Source of the DNA: JBDHWI01 sp964590135
Lineage (GTDB): Bacteria; Chloroflexota; Anaerolineae; J036; Brachytrichaceae
Direction of reading: 5' to 3'
Length of the DNA: 64,000 bases
Assembly: GCA_964590135.1 (NCBI GenBank)
Contig: CAZPVX010000001.1
Coordinates: forward strand, 1-64,000
Of the stretch, positions 29,544 through 38,075 are shown one piece after another. Within the stretch, counting starts at the first letter, position 1, and each line of letters starts with the position of its first letter. The notes below the pieces were generated by a model. The model was not told the origin of the DNA. It ran no database searches and saw only the letters and a list, made by a program, of their open reading frames with translations. Position numbers and translations under genes: made by a program.

Positions 29544-30007
29544 CACGCACCCCCCTTTGTCGGGCGCTTGCCTTCCGGCAAGGGTGTGATGCGCTCCTTC
29601 ACGCGCGGCCACAGCTGGAAGACCAAACACCAGATGGCAACCACCTGCAGCAGAGCCGACACAGCCAGCATAACCGCAAAAACCGGGCTTGGAGTGATGG
29701 CATTCAGCGGCTCAGCAACCAGGCGCAACGTGAGGCCAATATTCAAGGCGACATAGGTCACCCAGCCCAGCGATTCATTGCCACGTGGTTGGGCTTTGGT
29801 GAAGGGCGGGAACATCCACAACGCCACCCCACCGATCAATTGCGTGCCCCACCCCACCATGAGCAGGTGATACATGACCGGCTGCAATGCGCTGATGCGC
29901 GCATCGATGTCAAAACCCTGATTTAGAAGCATCAGCGCCAGGACGAAGATGGCGATGGCGAGCCACACCAATGCGGTGCGAATGAAGAAGCGTGCTTGCT
30001 GATACAT
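29543..30007 (-). CDS. Four-helix membrane protein, first paralogue
   Basis: A 154-residue membrane protein with four helices, paralogous to the next gene. The candidate ligand His lies in PVMYHLLMVGWGTQLIGGVALW, and the P-x5-KAQPRG loop plus VTYVALNIG block recur in its partner. It starts 43 bases after the ferredoxin stop codon and overlaps the next gene by one base, so all are co-transcribed. No known name fits with confidence; a haem-binding electron-transfer or gas-sensing subunit is inferred from the histidine pattern and the ferredoxin neighbour. Confidence 0.7.
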   Translation of the reverse strand: MYQQARFFIRTALVWLAIAIFVLALMLLNQGFDIDARISALQPVMYHLLMVGWGTQLIGGVALWMFPPFTKAQPRGNESLGWVTYVALNIGLTLRLVAEPLNAITPSPVFAVMLAVSALLQVVAIWCLVFQLWPRVKERITPLPEGKRPTKGGA

Positions 30008-30050
30008 GCCTTAATTATGCTGTGCCATACAGATGAATGCACAGAGGAGG

Positions 30051-30305
30051 TTATTGCGCAAGGCCGGCCTGCTGGTCTGGCGCGAACACAATGGTGAAGG
30101 GGCGTCCGATTGCGCTCTCAGGGCAGAAGGTTTCGCACAAGTCGCAATAGGTGCAATAATCTGGCCTCACGATCACAGCTTTGTCATTTACCAACACGAC
30201 CGCCCGCACTGGGCACAGCAAGACGCAGTTGCCGCAACCATTGCATAGCACAGGATCGATGGCGGGAATGAGCCGGCAATTGTCCGGTTGCTCCTCACTC
30301 TGCAT
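30051..30305 (-). CDS. Ferredoxin with two 4Fe-4S clusters
   Basis: An 84-residue bacterial-type ferredoxin. Two cluster motifs are clear: CNGCGNCVLLCP and CTYCDLCETFCP, each C-x2-C-x2-C-x3-C-P. It should carry electrons in the cytoplasm, most likely to or from the membrane proteins encoded directly downstream. The ATG at 30305 was chosen because the frame upstream runs into the divergent regulatory region with its palindrome. It is divergent from a Crp/Fnr-family regulator gene, which probably controls it. Confidence 0.88.
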   Translation of the reverse strand: MQSEEQPDNCRLIPAIDPVLCNGCGNCVLLCPVRAVVLVNDKAVIVRPDYCTYCDLCETFCPESAIGRPFTIVFAPDQQAGLAQ

Positions 30306-30343
30306 GATACGCAGAGGATAGGCAGGATGTAATGAGGCTGATA

Positions 30344-30355
30344 TGACATTAGTCA
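30344..30355. promoter_or_regulatory. Candidate Crp/Fnr-type operator
   Basis: TGAC-ATTA-GTCA forms an inverted repeat with a four-base centre, the geometry of Crp/Fnr/Dnr boxes. It lies between the divergent ferredoxin and regulator genes, 39 bases before the ferredoxin ATG. Binding is inferred. Confidence 0.55.
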
Positions 30356-30443
30356 CACAAATGAGCATCTGCTCAGTTGCGGCATCGTGCGATTGAAGCC
30401 GCCAACAGCCCTCATCTCATTCATCTACAATCGCCACACACAC

Positions 30444-31118
30444 ATGGAGACGCCAAACGCCAGTCTGCTGCGGGCTTTTCCCCTTTTCGAAGAATTGCCT
30501 GATGAGGTGATTCAGATGTTGAATGGGATGGCTGTCACGCGCAACCATGCCGCCGGCACGATCATTCAACTTGAGGGTGACCCAGTCGAGGCAACCTATA
30601 TCGTGCTAAAAGGGCAGGTCAAAATCCTGCGCTCATCCTCATCTGGCCGCGAGCAAGTCATCCACATCGCCACACCAGGCCAGAACATCAATCTGGTGCC
30701 GGTGCTGGACTATGGCCCGAACCCTGCAACTGTGCAGGCGCTCACGAGTTGCATATTGCTGTCATTCCCGTGCGACCCGCTGCGCGCGTTGATCCGGCGC
30801 GAGCCGGCGCTGGCTGTCGCCATGTTGACCGATCTTGCAGCGCGGCAACGCCGGCTGGTTGGCCTGATCGATGAGCTGGCATTGCATACAGTGCAGGGCC
30901 GGCTGGCCAGTCTGCTGCTCACCCGCGCCGAAGCGGCCGAGCGCGGCATTCCGATGCCGCCTATGACACAGGCCGATATGGCCAATCACCTCGGCACCGT
31001 GCGCGAGATGATCAGCCGAACCTTGAAAACGTTCGAGGGATTGGGGTTGATCGAGATGCGGCAAGGGACGATCGTGGTGAAAAATCGCAAGGGATTGGAA
31101 GAGAAGGTCGAAGGCTGA
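30444..31118 (+). CDS. Crp/Fnr-family transcription regulator
   Basis: A 224-residue regulator. An N-terminal cyclic-nucleotide-binding-type beta roll covers about residues 10-125 (LFEELPDEVIQML, EATYIVLKGQVKIL). A long dimer helix and a winged helix follow, whose recognition segment is TQADMANHLGTVREMISRTLKTFEGLGLI. There is no N-terminal cysteine cluster, so it is not a classical Fnr. The effector may be a cyclic nucleotide, haem-bound gas or other ligand. The ATG at 30444 was chosen for family length. It faces the ferredoxin/membrane operon across a palindromic site. Confidence 0.9.
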   Translation: METPNASLLRAFPLFEELPDEVIQMLNGMAVTRNHAAGTIIQLEGDPVEATYIVLKGQVKILRSSSSGREQVIHIATPGQNINLVPVLDYGPNPATVQALTSCILLSFPCDPLRALIRREPALAVAMLTDLAARQRRLVGLIDELALHTVQGRLASLLLTRAEAAERGIPMPPMTQADMANHLGTVREMISRTLKTFEGLGLIEMRQGTIVVKNRKGLEEKVEG

Positions 31119-31186
31119 TGCAATGCATCAAAGCTCGCCATCGGGCTGCAAAGCATTGCCGCGTCCAAGCGCAATTTTCAATGCCT

Positions 31187-32650
31187 TCATCTGTGCTTGT
31201 TCTGCATCGCGCGCTCATAGGCTTTCACGTATTCCGCCGTGCTGCGTTCCCATGAAAAGTCCTGCGCCATTGCCGCGCGAATCATCTTCTGCATGTGCTG
31301 TGGCCGGTCGTAATAGGTGCTGACTGCCCAGCCGGCGGCATAGTAAATCGCGTGCGGGCTGGCCTCGTAGAACTTGAAGCCAGTGCCGGCGCCAGTCGCC
31401 TCGTCATATTGCTGCACGGTGTCATCCAAGCCGCCGGTGGCGCGCACGATGGGCAGCGTGCCATAGCGCAGTGAATACATCTGGTTCAGACCGCATGGCT
31501 CGAAGATCGACGGCATGATGAAAAAATCCGCGCCGGCCTCGATCCAGTGCGCCAACTCATCACTGTAGCCGATGTAGCTGCCGATGCGGCCAGGGAAGCG
31601 CGCCGGCAAACTGCCATAGAACCGCTCCAGCGCTTTGTCGCCGCTGCCCAGCACCACGAACTGCACCTGCATGTTGCTCACAATGCTCTCGATGCATGCA
31701 GCAAGCAGGTCAAGCCCTTTCTGATCGACAAGCCGGCTGACCACGCCAATGACCGGCACATTCGGATCAACGTTCAGGCCAAATCGTTTTTGCAACTCAC
31801 GCTTGCAAATAGCCTTGCCGGACAAATCATCGGCCGAGTAAGTCGCTGGAATTCCCTGGTCGGTTTCAGGGTTCCATTGGGTGTAATCGCAGCCGTTGAG
31901 GATGCCGATATAGTCATCGCCTTTGTTGTTGAGGTAGGGCGCCATGCCATAGCCCAGCGCCGGCGTGCGCGTTTCGCGCGCATAGTTCGGGCTGACTGTG
32001 TTCACCATGTCGGCATACACGATGCCACCTTTCAAAAAATTCAGCGCGCCGTTGTCCTCAAATTTGTCTTGTGTGAAATTGCCCCACTGCAAGCCGAGAT
32101 AATTCAGATGGCCGGCGGGATATTTGCCCTGATACGCGATATTGTGAATGGTGAGCAAGCTGGCCGCATTGCCGAGCGTGGAATCATTCCAATCCCAAAT
32201 CTTTAGATACGCCGGCGCGAGCGCGGTGTGCCAATCATGTGCGTGAACGATATCTGGCTTGAAGCCCGTGTCCTTGCAAAATTGGAACGCCGCCCGCGTG
32301 AGGAAGCCAAAGCGGCGCGGATTGTCTAGATAGTCATTGAAGTTCGCATCGTGATACAGCCCACTGCGGCCAAAGTAGCCGTCATGTTCAATGAAATAGA
32401 TCGCTATGCCATCGCGCTCGACGCGATGCATGGCGCACCACTCCTGACGGTCACCCATCCACACTCCCATCGGCCCATGCGCCCACTCAATGCCATAGCG
32501 TGCCGCGTTGATCGAAGCATATTTGGGGATGACGACAATGACCTCATGACCCAATGCTTTGAGGTATTTCGGCAGCGCACCGACGACATCAGCCAGCCCG
32601 CCGGTCTTTGCAAATGGCACGCATTCGGAGGCAATAAAGAGAATATTCAT
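31187..32650 (-). CDS. glgA: Glycogen synthase (GT5)
   Basis: A 487-residue glycosyltransferase that extends alpha-1,4-glucan from ADP- or UDP-glucose. The N-terminal ASECVPFAKTGGLADVVGALP block carries the KTGGL nucleotide-sugar motif near residue 15. The C-terminal lobe has MPSIFEPCGLNQMYSLRYGTLPIVRATGGLDDTV. Length matches GlgA. No other glycogen genes are adjacent, although a GH13 amylase lies at 42.6 kb. The 140-base gap to the VOC gene shows no clear promoter. Confidence 0.93.
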   Translation of the reverse strand: MNILFIASECVPFAKTGGLADVVGALPKYLKALGHEVIVVIPKYASINAARYGIEWAHGPMGVWMGDRQEWCAMHRVERDGIAIYFIEHDGYFGRSGLYHDANFNDYLDNPRRFGFLTRAAFQFCKDTGFKPDIVHAHDWHTALAPAYLKIWDWNDSTLGNAASLLTIHNIAYQGKYPAGHLNYLGLQWGNFTQDKFEDNGALNFLKGGIVYADMVNTVSPNYARETRTPALGYGMAPYLNNKGDDYIGILNGCDYTQWNPETDQGIPATYSADDLSGKAICKRELQKRFGLNVDPNVPVIGVVSRLVDQKGLDLLAACIESIVSNMQVQFVVLGSGDKALERFYGSLPARFPGRIGSYIGYSDELAHWIEAGADFFIMPSIFEPCGLNQMYSLRYGTLPIVRATGGLDDTVQQYDEATGAGTGFKFYEASPHAIYYAAGWAVSTYYDRPQHMQKMIRAAMAQDFSWERSTAEYVKAYERAMQNKHR

Positions 32651-32790
32651 AGTGGGTTGTTGTCAGGTCGTCAAGCGAATCAATTTTTGTCGCCGGCGAG
32701 TTGTTCCACCAACTGAATCCGAATCGAATCATCGAGCAATGACCAGCTTTGCGCGGCTGCCGCCCTGTAGAGCTGATGCGCCGGATGCCG

Positions 32791-33264
32791 CTACGATTTA
32801 GGCGGCGGCTGCAACAACTCCAGCGTGATGCCGTTGCAATCGGTCAGGTAGATGGCGTAACCGCCTTTGTTCACGCCCTGCTCAATCGCCACCGGCGCAT
32901 CCGCCTTGAAATGCACGCCGAGCGCCTTCATTCGCGCAAACTCTTTGAAGATGTCATCGACGATGAAAGCCCAATGCCCGTTGCCGTTGTGATAAGTCGA
33001 CAGGTCAATGTCGTCCTTGCCTTCAGGGTGGATGTATTCCACCAGTTCGATATGATGGTTGGCGCGCTCGGCAAAGGGCTGGCCTGGCACATGCAATTGC
33101 GCAATGCGCAGATGCGCGCCCTCGAAGCCAACCAACTTGGCGGTGTACGCGTTGTGCTGCTCCTGCCCGCGAAAGTACTGCAACCCCAGCACTTCGGTAT
33201 ACCACTTCACCGACGCTTCCAGGTTTTTGACGGTGAACGAGACGTGAAAGACGCCCTGGATCAT
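32791..33264 (-). CDS. VOC-family (glyoxalase/dioxygenase fold) protein
   Basis: A 157-residue vicinal-oxygen-chelate protein with two beta-alpha-beta-beta-beta modules (GVFHVSFTVKNLEASVKWYTEVLG and HWAFIVDDIFKEFARMKALGV). Candidate metal ligands are His in FHVSF, Glu in HIELVEY, His in GHWAF and Glu in ITLELLQ, so it is probably an active metalloenzyme. The substrate is not known. The ATG at 33264 overlaps the end of the E1 beta gene; a GTG nine bases upstream is possible. The overlap suggests it belongs to the dehydrogenase operon. Confidence 0.8.
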   Translation of the reverse strand: MIQGVFHVSFTVKNLEASVKWYTEVLGLQYFRGQEQHNAYTAKLVGFEGAHLRIAQLHVPGQPFAERANHHIELVEYIHPEGKDDIDLSTYHNGNGHWAFIVDDIFKEFARMKALGVHFKADAPVAIEQGVNKGGYAIYLTDCNGITLELLQPPPKS

Positions 33265-33269
33265 GCGCT

Positions 33270-34253
33270 TCACCCGCCCTTCATCAATTTCAATGCGCCG
33301 GCGACGATGGCCGACGGCTGCGGCAGCACCTGCTCTTCCAGCGACTTCGCGGAGTGAATCGGCAGATCCATGCCGGCGACGCGCATGATCGGCGCATCCA
33401 ACTCGTCAAAGGCGCGCTCCATCACCCGCATTGCCACCTCCGCGCCAATGCCGCAGGCTGCGTGCGATTCGTGCGTGATGAGAAGGCGATGCGTTTTCTT
33501 CAACGACGCGATCACCGTGTCGATATCCATCGGCACGGTGCAGCGCAGATCCACCACCTCAGCGCTGATGCCGTGATCTTTCTGCAACGTCTCAGCAGCT
33601 TCAAGTGCAAACAGCAGTTGGCGCGAATAGCTCACGATCGTCAGATCGCTGCCGGCGCGCTTCACATCGGCCTTGCCGAGCGGCACCAGATGCTCACCCT
33701 CCGGCACATCGCCCTTGGTGTTGTAGAGCAATTTGTGCTCGATAAACATCACCGGGTTCGGATCGCGCAGCGCGCTCTTCAGCAGTCCCTTGGCGTCTGC
33801 CGGCGTCGCCGGCAATACCACCTTGAAGCCAGGCAAATGGGTGAACAACGTCTCGAAGCTCTGCGAGTGTTGCGCGCCGTTGCCGCGCCCGCCGCCCTGC
33901 TGCGAGCGGATCATCAGCGGCATCTGCACGCGCCCGCCGCTCATGCTGCGCAGCTTGGCGGCCTGGTTCCAAATCTGGTCGGCGCACACCAGCGCGAAAT
34001 CCATGAACATCAACTCGGCGACCGGGCGCTTGCCCGTCATCGCCATGCCTACGCTGAGGCCGACGAAGCCGGCTTCACTGATCGGCGTGTCTTTCACGCG
34101 CTTGTCGCCAAATTTGTGAATCAAGCCTTCAGTGACGCGGAATACGCCGCCATAGCTGCCAATATCTTCCCCCAGCAAAACGATGTTGGGGTCGCGCTCC
34201 ATCTCCTCGGTGAGCGCCTCGCGCAGGGCCTGGGTATAGGTCAGTTCTCGCAT
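33270..34253 (-). CDS. 2-oxoacid dehydrogenase E1, beta subunit
   Basis: A 327-residue transketolase-type beta chain (MRELTYTQALREALTEEMERDPNIVLLGEDIG start). The glutamate in GEDIG and the segments FMDFALVCADQIWNQAAKLRSMSGG and PMDIDTVIASLKKTHRLLITHE match PdhB/AcoB/BkdB. It forms the heterotetramer with the E1 alpha encoded 57 bases upstream and decarboxylates pyruvate, acetoin or branched-chain oxoacids with thiamine diphosphate. E2 and E3 genes are not in the window, so the substrate cannot be fixed. Confidence 0.92.
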   Translation of the reverse strand: MRELTYTQALREALTEEMERDPNIVLLGEDIGSYGGVFRVTEGLIHKFGDKRVKDTPISEAGFVGLSVGMAMTGKRPVAELMFMDFALVCADQIWNQAAKLRSMSGGRVQMPLMIRSQQGGGRGNGAQHSQSFETLFTHLPGFKVVLPATPADAKGLLKSALRDPNPVMFIEHKLLYNTKGDVPEGEHLVPLGKADVKRAGSDLTIVSYSRQLLFALEAAETLQKDHGISAEVVDLRCTVPMDIDTVIASLKKTHRLLITHESHAACGIGAEVAMRVMERAFDELDAPIMRVAGMDLPIHSAKSLEEQVLPQPSAIVAGALKLMKGG

Positions 34254-34310
34254 GATAAGTCGTCAATGCATGCGTAAACGTCGATGCCGGCGTCTACGAC
34301 GACGATTGTG

Positions 34311-35285
34311 CTAAATCCAAAAATCCGTGTGCACTTCTTCGGGATCGGGATAGGGCGATTCCTTGGCGAACTTCACCGCGCCGGCGATCTGCGCGTCCAC
34401 CCGCGCATGAATCGCATCCAGATCGGCCTGGCTCAGATTCTCATTGGCGGTGAGATGCTCTGCCAGTCGCTTGATCGGGTCACGCTGTCGCCACTGCGCA
34501 ACCTCTTCCCTGGTGCGATATGTTTCACTGTCGCCGATCATGTGGCCGAGCAGGCGATAGGTGTGCGCCTCGATAAACGTCGGCCCCTTGCCGTCGCGCG
34601 CAAACTTCGCAGCTTTCTTGACCGCGTCATACACCGCGCATACATCGTTGCCATCCACCACCATGCTGCGCATGTTGTAGCCTTTGGCGCGGTCGGCAAT
34701 CTGTTTCAAGGGGTTCGACATGGCGAGCGGCGTCATCTCGGCATACAGATTGTTCTCACACAGCAAAATCAGCGGCAGATTCCACAGTTGCGCCAGATTC
34801 AGCGCCTCGTGAAATGCGCCCTGGTTGATCGCGCCGTCGCCAAAGAAGGTCAGCGCAACGCGGCCATCACCGTCGAGTTGCGCGCTGAAGGCAGCGCCGG
34901 CCGCAATCGGCACGCCGGCGGCCACGATGGCATTCTCACCCAGCAGGCCAATGCTCGGGTCAGTCCAGTGCATCGAGCCGCCCTTGCCCTTGCTGACGCC
35001 GGTTTTGCGGTTCAGCNNNNNNNNNNATTCGCCCGCCGCCATCGCCGCATTCACATCGATGCCTTTTGCAATGCACGCACCGTGGCCGCGATAGGTGCAG
35101 GTCATGTAGTCGTCGGGGTTGATGGCAAAACACGCGCCGACGGCGGTGGCTTCCTGACCCACGCAGGGATGCAGTGAGCCGCGAATTTCCTTCTCCATGT
35201 ACAGCTGCACGCACGCCTCTTCGAAGGCGCGAATCAAATTCATGCGCTCATACATGGAGAGCAGTAGATCTTTTGATGGTGCCAT
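34311..35285 (-). CDS. 2-oxoacid dehydrogenase E1, alpha subunit (contains a scaffold gap)
   Basis: A thiamine-diphosphate-dependent alpha chain of about 324 residues. The cofactor motif is GDGAINQGAFHEALNLAQLWNLPLILLCENN, and the substrate-side block KGKGGSMHWTDPSIGLLGENAIVAAG is typical of acetoin/pyruvate enzymes. Ten N interrupt it between AAMAAGE and LNRKTG. The frame continues across the gap, and comparison with the family suggests almost nothing is missing. It is the first gene of the pair with the E1 beta. Confidence 0.9.
   Translation of the reverse strand: MAPSKDLLLSMYERMNLIRAFEEACVQLYMEKEIRGSLHPCVGQEATAVGACFAINPDDYMTCTYRGHGACIAKGIDVNAAMAAGEXXXXLNRKTGVSKGKGGSMHWTDPSIGLLGENAIVAAGVPIAAGAAFSAQLDGDGRVALTFFGDGAINQGAFHEALNLAQLWNLPLILLCENNLYAEMTPLAMSNPLKQIADRAKGYNMRSMVVDGNDVCAVYDAVKKAAKFARDGKGPTFIEAHTYRLLGHMIGDSETYRTREEVAQWRQRDPIKRLAEHLTANENLSQADLDAIHARVDAQIAGAVKFAKESPYPDPEEVHTDFWI
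35017..35026. other. Scaffold gap (ten N) inside the E1 alpha gene
   Basis: The frame is maintained on both sides. The protein reads through if the gap replaces one or a few codons. Confidence 0.95.
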
Positions 35286-35438
35286 AGCTTGATTCAGAAA
35301 ATGAGTTGCTACGTGGAGATTGTAAACAAAAGCGCACAGAAGGGTATCCGCGCACGACCGTTGTCGATGATTGTCGATCCGTTCTCCTGCAAGCCCGGGG
35401 CGCGAGATGAAATCCTGCCTGCCTGGCGGACAAGCGGG

Positions 35439-36236
35439 TCACGGCCAGTGCAACAGACGCTGTACATTGCCGCCCAACACCTTGTCGACATTGGCCTGGG
35501 GCCAGTGCGACAGATGCGCGCGAATGGCCGCCGGCGGCTCCCCACCCCACGCCAGCCGATCCGGCCCAAACACATCGGCCAGTTGCCGAATGAAGCGCGC
35601 CGCGCTCATATACATCGGCGCGTCATCTGCAACATACTTGATGCCGGATAGCTTCATCGTCACGTTCGGCAATTCGGCCAGCGCCAGCACATCCGCAAAT
35701 TCTGGGATCGTGCCGAATTGCGGCTCGCCAAGATGATCAATCAGCACCGGCGTGCCAGGAAATGCCTCGATCAAGCGGCGCGCATCATTTGCGTAGTTCG
35801 GGCCGATGTGCAACTCGACGATCAAGCCCAAGTCGGCGGCTTTGGACCACAGCGCGCGAACGCCGGCGTCATTGAAGCTGCGCAGATACATCTCCTTGCC
35901 GCGATGCGCGTGAAAGCGCGTGGCGACAATGCGCGGCTCCTGCTTGCGCAACGCCTCAAGCTTCGCCGGCGCCGCCGAGTCAGAGGGATAGAACAGCGAC
36001 GTCGCGCGCAATCGATTTGGTTCACGCCTCAGCGCATCCAACACCAACGAGTGGTCATCGCCATACGGCTCCGGCTGCACCACCACTGCGCGATCGATGC
36101 CGAGTGTAGCCATGCGTTGCAGGTAGTTCGCCAGCGGGTCGGCGTGCGTATTCTGCGGGATGTAGGTCGCGCGCGGGTGCCACGGATAGCGCTGCGCGTC
36201 GCTGCTGAACAGGTGATGAATCCACTCGATGATCAT
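35439..36236 (-). CDS. Amidohydrolase-superfamily protein (COG3618-like)
   Basis: A 265-residue TIM-barrel hydrolase of the amidohydrolase-2 type, which includes lactonases and decarboxylases. Visible strand-end motifs are RAVVVQPEPYGDDHSLVLDAL, IVELHIGPNY, PVLIDHLGEPQFG and the final RLAWGGEPP. The usual N-terminal D-x-H-x-H pair is not obvious, since the start reads IIEWIHHLF. Its ATG overlaps the stop of an ABC permease gene by four bases. It may therefore process the sugar or lactone that the transporter imports (inference). Confidence 0.75.
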   Translation of the reverse strand: MIIEWIHHLFSSDAQRYPWHPRATYIPQNTHADPLANYLQRMATLGIDRAVVVQPEPYGDDHSLVLDALRREPNRLRATSLFYPSDSAAPAKLEALRKQEPRIVATRFHAHRGKEMYLRSFNDAGVRALWSKAADLGLIVELHIGPNYANDARRLIEAFPGTPVLIDHLGEPQFGTIPEFADVLALAELPNVTMKLSGIKYVADDAPMYMSAARFIRQLADVFGPDRLAWGGEPPAAIRAHLSHWPQANVDKVLGGNVQRLLHWP

Positions 36237-37066
36237 GTCTTTACTGCGCCGGCGCCGATGCCGGCCACCACAAAGCGCTGAGAGAGGTAATACAACAGCA
36301 TGATTGGCACGGCGGCCATCACTGCGCCGGCCATGATCAGGCCCCAACGGAACACGTCGCCGGTGATGAGGTATTGCAGCGCAACAGGGATCGTGCGCAG
36401 GTCTTTTGAGGTGATGAAGATCATCGCCAGCAGCAATTCATTCCACGCGCCAGTGAAGGTGAACACGCTGACCGCCACGATGCCCGGCGCGATGACTGGC
36501 AGCAAAATACGGAAGAGCGACACCAGCCGCGTCGCGCCATCCACCATCGCTGCCTCTTCCAGGTCGATCGGCACGCCGCGAAAGAACCCCATCAGCAGCC
36601 AGGTGCTGAGCGGCGCAGCGAACGTGAGGTAGGTGAAGATCAGGCCGTGCAGCGTGTTGCCCAGCTGCAGGCGGTTGATGATGACGGCAAGCGGAATGAA
36701 CAGCAGCGCCGCCGGCGTGAGATATGAGAACAGAATCAGCCGGCCCACCCAACTGCGCCCACGATACTGCAATCGCGTCAGGCTGTATGCCGCCAGCGTG
36801 CTGATAAACACCGACACCACGGTGGCCGCCATAGCCACGATCAGACTGTTGCGAATGTTGAGTAGAAAATCCTGCTTTGTGATCAGGTCGGTGTAATTTT
36901 TGAGCGTAGGATTGACTGGCAGCAACGACGGCACGCGATAGATGTCGCGCGGCAGTTTGAACGACACCGTGATCATGTAGTAGATCGGAAACACGATCAC
37001 GATGGCCAGCAGCAACAGGCAGGCATACGCGAAGATTTTCTGGCCGGCGGTAAGTTTGTTCAACAT
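36233..37066 (-). CDS. MalG-type sugar ABC permease
   Basis: A 277-residue permease with six helices and the carbohydrate-family EAA loop EAAMVDGATRLVSLFRILLPVIAPG near residue 185. It starts with a short cytoplasmic tail and the helix FAYACLLLLAIVIVFPIYYMITVS. It pairs with the MalF-type permease encoded just upstream. Confidence 0.92.
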   Translation of the reverse strand: MLNKLTAGQKIFAYACLLLLAIVIVFPIYYMITVSFKLPRDIYRVPSLLPVNPTLKNYTDLITKQDFLLNIRNSLIVAMAATVVSVFISTLAAYSLTRLQYRGRSWVGRLILFSYLTPAALLFIPLAVIINRLQLGNTLHGLIFTYLTFAAPLSTWLLMGFFRGVPIDLEEAAMVDGATRLVSLFRILLPVIAPGIVAVSVFTFTGAWNELLLAMIFITSKDLRTIPVALQYLITGDVFRWGLIMAGAVMAAVPIMLLYYLSQRFVVAGIGAGAVKT

Positions 37067-37105
37067 CAGGTCAAAATACTGACATTCGACTGGTTCCCAA
37101 TCGCG

Positions 37106-38014
37106 CTAATCCCTCTCCAAAACCTTCACACCCACAAACGCCATGATGGCAAAGATGGGCAGGAGCGTCACCGACACCGCCGCAGCTTCACCGATGCGCA
37201 TCGTTTGCATGCCAAAGTAGGCCAGCACGGGGAAGGTCATCGTCGCATCCGACGGGCCGCCCTGCGTGATCAGCCATACGTTTTCAAAGCCATTGGTTGT
37301 CCAGATGGTGGAGAGCAACACCACAACCAGCACCACCGGCAGGATGGCCGGGATAGTAATGTGGCGGAAGCGCTGCCAGGCATTCGCGCCATCGATGGCG
37401 GCTGCCTCATACAACTCCTGCGACACGCTCTGCAAGGCCGCCAGAAACGAAATCACCCAGAACGGAAAGCCACGCCAGAATGTCGCAAAGATCACGCTGG
37501 GCATGGCGAGGTCCTTGCTCAGAAAATCGATCTTGCCAAAGCCGAGGCCAACCGAGATCAGATTGAATGCGCCGCCCTGCGGAGCGTACAGCAATTGCCA
37601 GGTGAGATACGCCACGAACGCCGGCATCGCCCACGGCAAAAGCACCATCCCGCGCCACAACTTGCGCCCGCGGATGGCCTGGTTCAGCAGAATGGCAATG
37701 CTCAGACCCAGCACCAGCTTCAGCAACTGCACCCAGAACACCAGCACAATCGTGTTGATGATCGATTTCTGGAAACTGGGCACTTTTGACAGATAGATGA
37801 AGTTGGCCAGCCCGATGAAATTGCCTTCAGTGCCAACCTCGCGATCGGTGAAGCTGATGGCCACGCCGAAGATGAACGGATACACCACCAGCACCAGCAG
37901 GCAGATGATGATCGGCGCGACCAGCGCGTACCCCAGCAGGCTGTTGCGCCGGCGGAGCGTCATGCGCGGTTTTTTAGCGCTTGCACGGGTCGAAAGTGCG
38001 GCAGGTTCGGCCAT
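37106..38014 (-). CDS. MalF-type sugar ABC permease
   Basis: A 302-residue permease with six helices and the EAA loop YEAAAIDGANAWQRFRHITIPAILP. The N-terminal region is basic. It follows the binding-protein gene after a 61-base gap holding a hairpin, a common way to lower permease expression relative to the binding protein. Confidence 0.92.
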   Translation of the reverse strand: MAEPAALSTRASAKKPRMTLRRRNSLLGYALVAPIIICLLVLVVYPFIFGVAISFTDREVGTEGNFIGLANFIYLSKVPSFQKSIINTIVLVFWVQLLKLVLGLSIAILLNQAIRGRKLWRGMVLLPWAMPAFVAYLTWQLLYAPQGGAFNLISVGLGFGKIDFLSKDLAMPSVIFATFWRGFPFWVISFLAALQSVSQELYEAAAIDGANAWQRFRHITIPAILPVVLVVVLLSTIWTTNGFENVWLITQGGPSDATMTFPVLAYFGMQTMRIGEAAAVSVTLLPIFAIMAFVGVKVLERD

Positions 38015-38024
38015 CGATTAGACA

Positions 38025-38064
38025 TCAGGCGCCGGGGATCAGGATTCTGACCCTCGACGCCTGA
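38025..38064. repeat. Imperfect palindrome between binding-protein and permease genes
   Basis: TCAGGCG-C-CGGGGATCAG pairs with CTGACCCTCGACGCCTGA around a four-base loop. It has no U run, and likely acts as an mRNA-stabilising or partial-termination hairpin within the operon. Confidence 0.6.
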
Positions 38065-38075
38065 CACACTCTTTG

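Noticed and set aside
33354..34277. 307-codon plus-strand frame opposite E1 beta
   Set aside because: The minus-strand gene matches E1 beta along its entire length; the opposite frame shows no domain.
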